Below, one piece after another: positions 57,245 to 64,000 of a stretch of DNA of 64,000 nt; within the stretch, counting starts at the first letter, position 1; each line of letters starts with the position of its first letter. The stretch is taken from contig CM054155.1 in NCBI GenBank assembly GCA_028751875.1, positions 54,422,967 to 54,486,966 of the forward strand. The letters are read 5' to 3'. The notes beneath the pieces are model-generated. The model made no database searches. It worked only from the letters and a program-made list of their open reading frames with translations, and was not told the DNA's origin. The position numbers and the translations under genes are program-made. This DNA comes from Rapana venosa (Eukaryota > Mollusca > Gastropoda > Neogastropoda > Muricidae).

Positions 57245-60200
57245 GGGTTATTCATAATTTTAGACATGGGGTCAGGTCAGTCAGAAAAGTTCTCTGTTAC
57301 TGCTACGGGTATCCATGTAACCCAGTACAAGCTTTCGCATGAAGGGGGGGGAAAAACCCCAATAGAAAAAACCCAAAACAATGGAGACTTGGGAGGAGAA
57401 TTGGCGCCACCAAGGAATCTCCTAAGCCCCACAAAAAATATGTCAGACAAATGCAAAGCAAATATGATACCGGATCGTCAAGGACCCAGGTTACCAACGA
57501 CCGCGCTTTCCATTTATCAACACCGGGGTGGAAGTGACAAGTCAGTTTACGGGAGTTAAAACATTACTTAAGCTCCCTAGAGAACAAATCACCATTGGTA
57601 CATGGAACGTCCGACACTCTACCAGTGCGGAAAAATCAAAGAGCTAGAGTATAAGCTTAGCCACTATAAATGGGACATTTTGACTAAAAGAAGTGAGATG
57701 GACAGGACTTGGTGAGACATTGACTGAAGAAGGCAACAAGATCTGGTACAGTGGCCAAGAGAAACATCACCAAATGGAGTGGCATTTATTGTCAAAAGGA
57801 AGTAGGGGGGTGCATTATCAGCTGTAAAACCGGGCTTCCAGCAGGATTATCAGCAACCGGTGTCGGCCAAGCCAAGAACATCACCATCATACAATCTATG
57901 CACCATCATCTGCCCAAATGCAAATGAAGAAGTAGAAGAATTTTACAAAGATCTTGATAAGACCATTATGGAAATACCCAAGAAGGACATCATCATCATC
58001 AAGGGATTTTAACGCCAAAGTACGTCCTGACTCTTACAACCAAGGGGCCGGAACAGTTGGTCAGTTTGGAACTGGAGAACCAACGACAAGGACTACGTCT
58101 GCTGGAGTTTGCTGCACCCACAGACTTACCATTCCCAATACCCTCTATCCCCACAAGCAGTCAAGGAGGACAACCGGCATGCCCCAAACGGCAAGATTCT
58201 AACCAAATAGATTTTATCTTAACACCACGGCAACTCAAATCCCATCAACAGAGCCAAAACAAGAACCTACCCTGGAGCTGACATAGGCAGCGACCACAAC
58301 CTTGTGCGCTGGTATTCAAAATGAAGTAAAGAAAAACAAACAGCCTGAAAACCCCACGTATCACATTTGACATGGACAAACTGAAAGATCCAGATGTCGA
58401 GCAGATCTTCCAAGCTAAGTTGGCGGACGTTTTGCGGCATTAACCCTTTTGGACAATGACATCAATGACCTTACCAACAACTTAAATGAGGTAGTCCGGA
58501 AACAGCAGAGGAGGTACTTGGTCGTCAGGGGAACAAACACCAGCCATGGACTACCAATGACTTGGACCTCTGCGAACAAGAAGAGCCGAAACCAACAAGG
58601 TCTTCCAACCCTCAAGAATCCCGGGAAAGGCCAACAATCTTGTGAAGAAGTCAATGTAAAGGCCAGAGAGAAGTGGATCAGTGATCAATGTGATGAATCG
58701 AAAAAAGCATAAAGTGGGCAACATAAAAAGGCATAACAACACCTGAAGAAACTCAAAAAACCCTTCAAAACCAAATCATCAGCCCATTGAAGACAGCTCC
58801 GTAAACCCCTCACAGAAAGCTCAGCTGCATTGAACGGTGGTCTGAGTATTGTCAAGAACTGTACAATACCAATACTCCCGGGACAAGAGCATAATAGAAG
58901 AGAAAGCAGCAACATCAAGAGTACCCTCGCATTACCTATACTGAAGGAAGAAGTGAAGAAGCCACCCGCAGTTTTACCAGTAGGAAAGTCCCCAGGAGCA
59001 GACAACATACCAGCAAGCTGCTGAAGAAAGGGGGTGAAACAGTCATCACACATGTACAGCTGTCTGTCAGAAGATTTGGGAGACAAAACAGTGGCCAACA
59101 GAATGGACACAATCACTCATCATACCCCTGCCCAGAAGGGAATTTACGCCAATGCCAAAACTATAGAACAATCAGCCTCATCAGCCACGCCAACAAGATC
59201 TTTGCTTAAAGTTATTTTGAATCGACTCAAGAAGGAGGCAGAAGAACACATTGCAGAGGAACACGGGGGTTTTTAGGGCTGGCAGGAGCACAATCGAACA
59301 GATTTTTACTGTCACATCCTGATGGAAAAACTCTTCAACATCAGAGAGACTTGTTCCACAACTTCATGACTTCAAGAAGGCTTTTCGACAGAGTATGGCA
59401 CAAAGGGCCTGTGGCAGGTCCTCAGAATGTTTGGCATTAAAGAAGGACTAGTGCAAACAATTCAAGCACTATAAAAACACCGCAAGCAGAGCAGTCCTTC
59501 TGAACAATCAGGTCGGAGACTACTTCAAAACCACAGTTGGGGTCCGACAAGAATGCCTGTTATCTCCAGTCCTTTTTAATCTATTCTTGGAAAACATTAT
59601 GAGAGAGACCCTCCATGACTTCCACTCAAATCATTTCCATTAGCGGCAGACCCTCAACCCCTTTGGCGGTTTGCCGATGACATTGACCTCATGACGGAAG
59701 TAACACAGAGCTGCAAAATCTTACGACCAGCCTTGAGAACAGAGCTGGAGCATATGTGATGAAGGTGAGCTCAGAGAAAAGTAAAGTACTTGTGAACAGC
59801 ACGAGCAACCCCACTACTAAAATTAAACATGAAGGGCCCAAACAACTGGAGAGGTAACGCTTTTGAATACCTTGACGCCACACTTACAAAGGACGGGGGC
59901 GATCGATGACAGAAATCAAAGTCAGAATAGCCATGGCAACATCCTCCATGACAAAACTCACCACCATATGGGAAAAGGGAAAGAGATCATTTCCCAATCA
60001 AACTAAACTCTACAAAGCCTATTCAGATATCTGCTGAACGGAAGTGAAACCTGGACATTGACTGCTGAAACAGCAAAGCGAATCCAGTCATATGAACAAA
60101 ATGCATAGAAAACTACTGGGCATATCCTGGAGAGAACGAAAGACCAATGAATTTGTCAAGGGTCAAATAACCGGCTGGCAGGGGTTTACAGGAACCCCTT

Positions 60201-60495
60201 CTCACCATCGTCAAGAAGAAAAAGCTGACATTGTTCGGCCCCGTCACCCGCCACAACACTCGCCAAAAACAGTTCTGCAGGGAACACTCGAAAGGGGGCA
60301 GAAAGAGGGGAAGACAGAACAAGTCATGGATGGAACAACAAACAGACAATGGACCAGGATGAATGACTCGGGGGACTACGCGCAGAGCCGAGGACCGAGA
60401 TGGAAGGGGGGGCTTACCAGGCATCGTCTTTCATGTCTCCCCCACGACCCCCAAAGGGCACGGGGCTGATGATGATGATGATGATGTTGATCAAG
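57245..60495 (+). mobile_element. RTE-like LINE LD copy 2, long, with leader, EN and RT
   Basis: About 3.2 kb. The leader ORF at 57266-57559 resembles the leader of LC (PDRQGPRLPTTALSI against PDRLRPGIPTTAPSI). EN start: ITIGTWNVR (about 57586-57612). EN body: IIIKGDFNAKV-like (about 57990-58020), QIDFILTPRQL (about 58206-58238), ADIGSDHNLV-like (about 58276-58305). Then connector, GKSPGADNIPAS (58984-59020), VGVRQECLLSPVLF (about 59535-59577), a decayed FADDIDL (about 59665-59690) and the C-terminus GISWRERKTNEFVKG (60117-60161). It ends in a GAT repeat (60466-60488). The RT half matches LD copy 1 base for base over long runs but with very frequent small indels. Confidence 0.88.
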
Positions 60496-60789
60496 AAAAT
60501 GTTTTTATTCTGTTAAGTTGCAATATCTTCTTCGATAATTTTTTGGGAACAAGAAAGATGATTTGACAAGGACAAGTTATATTGTAGACCAAATAATTTA
60601 AATGAATTTACTTCTTTCCCAAAATGTTATCATTTTTTTATTCCATTATTTTGGTTGAAATGTTTACACTTTTGTCTTGTAACAACCACGAGTTTTGATT
60701 TTTTTAGGGTAGAGAGCCATGTGATTATGTTTTTAAACTATGTTTTCAGATTGCCCAAGTCATTTTGTAAAACTTAACTCACAGTGATT
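60496..60789. other. short gene-free stretch
   Basis: AT-rich; nothing recognised. Confidence 0.5.
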
Positions 60790-61540
60790 ATGTCCTTAAC
60801 CTACAGTAATGCATGGTAAGTGTTGCCTGCATAATGTGCCGAGTGGAAGATACATGGAAGGGAAGATCATTAATATGTATATTGAGAAGGGAAACGGCTG
60901 TAACACAGACCCTTGAGGAACACCAAATCTGTGGACAAGCAGGACGACATTATCAAGTCTTGATGAACACTTCATCTCCTATCATCAAGAAATGTGTTTA
61001 AACAGTTTAAGTGCATCTGAACATAGACCATGCAGTATTAGTTTCCTTATAAGTAGGATGTGTTTGGTAGTATCAAAGGCCTAAGCAAAATCACTAAACT
61101 GCTCCACCATAAAAGAAAATGTTAATATTATGATGCCCTGTCCTATCACATTACTAACGCTGTAATGGCTTTAATGGTTTTCTCTAAATCGACTGTGGAT
61201 AAAATGACATAATTTATATTTTGTAAAGTGTGACAACATATTTAGTTGCCTTTCTAAAGGTTTACAAAGTGTAAATAGAATTGACATTGGTTGATAATTA
61301 GACGGGTCATTAAGATCACCAGATTTGAATATGGTAAATACATTGGGGGGCTTTAAACATTGAGGGTAATAGCATTTTTCAATAAAAGGGGTTATAATGT
61401 AGGCAAGATGCTCTGAGATTACAAAAGCATGTTTTTTTTCAAATTGCTAAACCAAATTATCTAAGCCATGAGAGCTTCTTTTTTTTAAAAGAACTCAGTT
61501 TTTAAATACCTTCAAGCATGCCAGTAGATGTAAAGGTCAG
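60790..61540 (-). mobile_element. CR1-like LINE LH, decayed RT fragment
   Basis: On the minus strand, in several frames: FTIFKSGDLNDPSNYQPMS (about 61275-61335), the SNYRPIS block of CR1/Jockey RTs; AFDTTKHILLIRKLILHGL (about 61030-61085), which is motif A; then VFLKGLC in place of GVPQGSV, and INDLPFHVSS (about 60845-60875). These are the same landmarks as in 10052-11226. Stops throughout. Confidence 0.75.
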
Positions 61541-61753
61541 TTTCTACTTAATCGTCTCAAAGCTGCAAACCTTCTTTAAAAGAAGTAAATTATTCTAAAA
61601 CACTTGACACCAAAACAGTGTTATTGTCCATTAAGCATTACAGCCATATAGACAAGGGAGATAACAATTTCGATTTGTGTAGCATATTACAATCTTAAAC
61701 TATTTCTCTCAAATTTGCACTTACATGTAAAACTGAGCAAATATATTTGCCAT
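61541..61753. other. short gene-free stretch
   Basis: Nothing recognised. Confidence 0.4.
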
Positions 61754-61836
61754 GCCTCTCTCTCTCTCTCTCTCTCTCTCCTCCTCTCTCTCATCTTCTC
61801 TCTCCCCTCTCTCTCTCTCTCCTCTCTCTATCTCTG
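61754..61836. repeat. (CT)n microsatellite, imperfect
   Basis: CT run with several CCT interruptions. Confidence 0.95.
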
Positions 61837-61959
61837 GCGTGGAGGTGAAATGTCGAATACTAAGTGAAATTGACCATTATTGTCTCTGTAATAAATGGTC
61901 TTTTCAGCAGCACAGGGTGACTTATTTCCCATACTGGTCAGAGTCAGACTGACTGTGAA

Positions 61960-62960
61960 GGATCATGCCATTGGCAACACTGGATTTTAGGACATGTGAC
62001 TGCTTCAATGCAGTTTTTTAAGCTTTCATGCTGAAGCAAGCCAGGCAGAAGAGCATCATGTATTTTTCAATGTTGAAGTTGACACACAAAGCGGATGGTG
62101 TCAGGTAGGCCTGCTCCTCCGCTTCTGTTTTTGGTGGCTATTCTTCGACGTGGCGACATCAAAGCGTTCCAGAGCCCAACCTATCCCAAAGCAAGAAAGC
62201 TTGAGACAGTCTCGGCTGACAAGCACAAAGTCAAGCAGCAACAGGGCGAGCATGGAAAGACCAAGCAACCCTTTAGGCAGGCTAACCCTGAGACACCACA
62301 GTGCCTTCTCTTATGGATATAGTAGGCATGCTTCAGGAGCTGAGCACAAAGGTGGACACCCAAGATTGCTGAGGTAAAGGATGAAATCAAATCCCTGCAT
62401 GAAGACTATGGGTCATGCAGGACAAGCTAGGGACTGAAGCAGGAGATTGCTGGAATTAATCACCAGAACCAGGGTTGCAGAAGCATAACAAAGACCTCTG
62501 GGAGAAGATGAAGCCTGCAGAGGAAGAATGACATCTGGAGGGAGGTCAAAGAGAAACAACCTCATCTTCTACGGCCTACCAAGGAATGACCAGGAGACTT
62601 CAGCTAAGTGTGGGGGTATCATGAAGGACCTCATCACAGACACTTTAGAGGTGGCAACAACATTTAGTTTGATAAGGTCCATCGCATGAATGGTAAATCA
62701 GATTCCCGTCATTGCAGATGTATATTTTCCAAACGAAAACTGGAATGCTAAAAGCGAGAGAAAAACTTAAGGGAACACAAATCTTTGTTAGCGAGGATTT
62801 TTCCAAATCTTTAATGGAAACAGAAACTTACATCCCACTTACAGAAATCTTGAGGTGATGGAAAGCAGACCACAATGGATTTTGACCATCTCCTAATTGA
62901 TGGTCAAAAGTACACTGTAAATTAGAATGACCAGTTGGTGAAGAGGGAATAGGAGGCTGG
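61960..62960 (+). pseudogene. L1-type ORF1 protein pseudogene (LJ)
   Basis: Frames joined only by eye show the layout of an L1-type ORF1 RNA-binding protein. A Lys/Gln-rich start lies at 62095-62322. A coiled-coil-like stretch follows (about 62330-62540). The RRM-like part has LIFYGLPRNDQETS (about 62561-62605), KDLITDTLEVATT and FDKVHRMNGKSDS (about 62668-62710). The C-terminal domain has LKAREKLKGTQIFVSEDFSK (about 62747-62806) and FDHLLIDGQKYTVN (about 62882-62923). ORF1p coats its RNA and helps transport it. A stop or frameshift occurs about every 100 bases. No matching ORF2 follows. Confidence 0.7.
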
Positions 62961-63289
62961 CAGCCAGCCCTTTTTTAATGGGTGCAAGTTAACTGCACTT
63001 GTAGAGGGGGCAAAAAAAAAAAAAAGCACCAACGGTACTATTGCTGGACAGGATGAGTGACAAGGACCTGCTGATCATGGAACAGTTGAAACCCTCAACC
63101 AACACCTCATTTCAGAAAATAAACAGTTAAAGTGTGCTACGTGAAGCAGTCACAGTTTTATTGTTTTGGTACACGAAGATGATGTGTGTAATAATGCGTC
63201 TGTCTGATGAAAGTGATACACAAGGTGCTCCCTTGTAAATAATAAAGATCAGATCCATTTCCTTTCTTCACTGGATGTGAACGGTTACT
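62961..63289. other. gene-free stretch with an A run
   Basis: A run at 63012-63026, perhaps the tail of the element carrying the ORF1 pseudogene. No ORF. Confidence 0.4.
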
Positions 63290-63895
63290 TCCAAAATTGA
63301 ATGATAAAGATGTGTCATTGTATATTCTTTTGATTTTGTATGCTTGGTGGAAACATTTGTTGAAATTTGGTTTTTCAGCATGTGAAGGGTATGATGAATT
63401 TTGCAAACCTGCCATCAAGCTTTCTGCCAAGCGGGCAATCTGGTTGGCTTTTGTGTCCGGTTCGTCACAAATTAGTTCCATGTCAAATTATTTAATGTTG
63501 AATTGAATATTTTCTATGCTTTTGTCCTGGAAAAATCGTTGGCACAACTAAAAACATTGTGTAAATATGTGCTTATGTGCCAAAACGAGCTCCCTAATAT
63601 ATTCTTTTATGTTAAAAATGGCATAACTTTATTGGAAAACTTTATATGTGAATGGTTTTTTCCTAAAGATTTTGTCTACATTTTACTGAATGGTGATTTG
63701 AATAGAAGATTTTCAAATGTTTCACACGATGTAGAGGCACAGTCTTTGTGTTTTGATAACCAGTATTCAAATGGATTATTATGTGTCCATAGAAAACTCG
63801 ATGATAGTGTGCTCAACAGTTACGGTAAAATGCTGATTGATATGTGCACTGCTTTGGATATATGTATTCTAAATGGTATGAGTAAGGTTACTTAA
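63290..63895 (+). mobile_element. LINE LA-type endonuclease fragment (copy 6)
   Basis: ORFs 63297-63506 and 63503-63895 overlap by four bases and probably represent one frame-shifted EN. The second contains FVYILLNGDLNRRFSN (about 63673-63720), the GDLN form of the EN GDFN motif, and SYGKMLIDMCTALDICILNG (63818-63877). The latter aligns with YGYGLLDLCKAPCLYIFNG in LA copy 3. The element stops at 63893, shortly before a GA repeat, so the RT is absent or lies outside the window. Confidence 0.75.
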
Positions 63896-63929
63896 ATGGT
63901 TGCTACACACATACATAATTTTATATATA

Positions 63930-64000
63930 TAAATAGAGAGAGACAGAGAGAGAGAGAGACAGAGACAGAGAGAGAGAGAGAGACAGAGAGAGAGAGACAG
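63930..64000. repeat. (GA)n microsatellite with GACA units
   Basis: AGAGAC and AGAG units running to the window edge. Confidence 0.95.

Overview
The window looks like accessory, intergenic DNA from an animal genome. A mollusc, probably a gastropod, is my best guess. The reasons are the crowd of decayed non-LTR retrotransposons (LINEs) of RTE-like, L2/CR1-like and RNase H-bearing types, several tRNA-derived SINE families, and very long dinucleotide and trinucleotide arrays. This is an inference from element content; no diagnostic host gene is present. I see no bacterial operons, tRNA or rRNA genes, or CRISPR, and no complete host gene. Family labels LA to LJ and S1 to S4 are local to this report.

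Layout. 1-9551: copies of LA, a LINE with endonuclease (EN), reverse transcriptase (RT) and a C-terminal CCHC-like knuckle. They are interrupted by an RTE-like insertion with an inverted 5' half (2618-5125) that splits a 45-bp minisatellite, and by a 126-bp RTE-like fragment (8776-8901). 9552-10051: a 500-base assembly gap. 10052-11226: a minus-strand CR1-like LINE. 11346-11622: a possible host exon with 15-bp repeats. 11750-15280: mostly simple sequence. 15285-16700: S1 SINEs, one nested inside another. 17047-18079: a gag-like pseudogene with two CCHC knuckles. 18080-25915: gene-free DNA, an LA fragment, LINE LF (minus), LB copy 1 and an L2-like 3' end.

25916-30235: gene-free DNA with a 55-bp minisatellite and small interspersed repeats. 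30240-36452: two oppositely oriented LC elements (RTE-like) flanking an uninterrupted 260-aa minus-strand ORF (32401-33183). 37510-41530: an RTE-like fragment, SINE S2, and an RNase H-bearing LINE (LI) carrying both an LD element and an S3 SINE, each with target-site duplications. 41967-45010: an S2 SINE and a long L2-like LINE (LG) carrying an S3 SINE. 45880-46615: SINEs S3 and S4. 46795-50412: an LA 3' end carrying a 3.07-kb LB insertion with an 11-bp target-site duplication. 51480-52870: unassigned ORFs. 53885-56210: a badly decayed LA copy. 57245-60495: a long LD copy. 60790-61540: a minus-strand CR1-like RT. 61960-62960: an L1-type ORF1 pseudogene. 63290-63895: an LA endonuclease fragment.

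The genes do not form a pathway. The region is a layered record of retrotransposition. The EN and RT parts belong to target-primed reverse transcription, and the SINEs borrow LINE machinery; one SINE tail matches the L2-like LINE tail here. Almost every element is broken. Two segments (about 45.9-50.3 kb and 57.2-60.5 kb) differ from sister copies mainly by small indels, which may be a consensus-quality problem. I found no convincing new biological system. The best leads are the 260-aa ORF, the possible exon at 11346-11622, the gag-like pseudogene, the mosaic SINEs and the inversion at 2618-5125.
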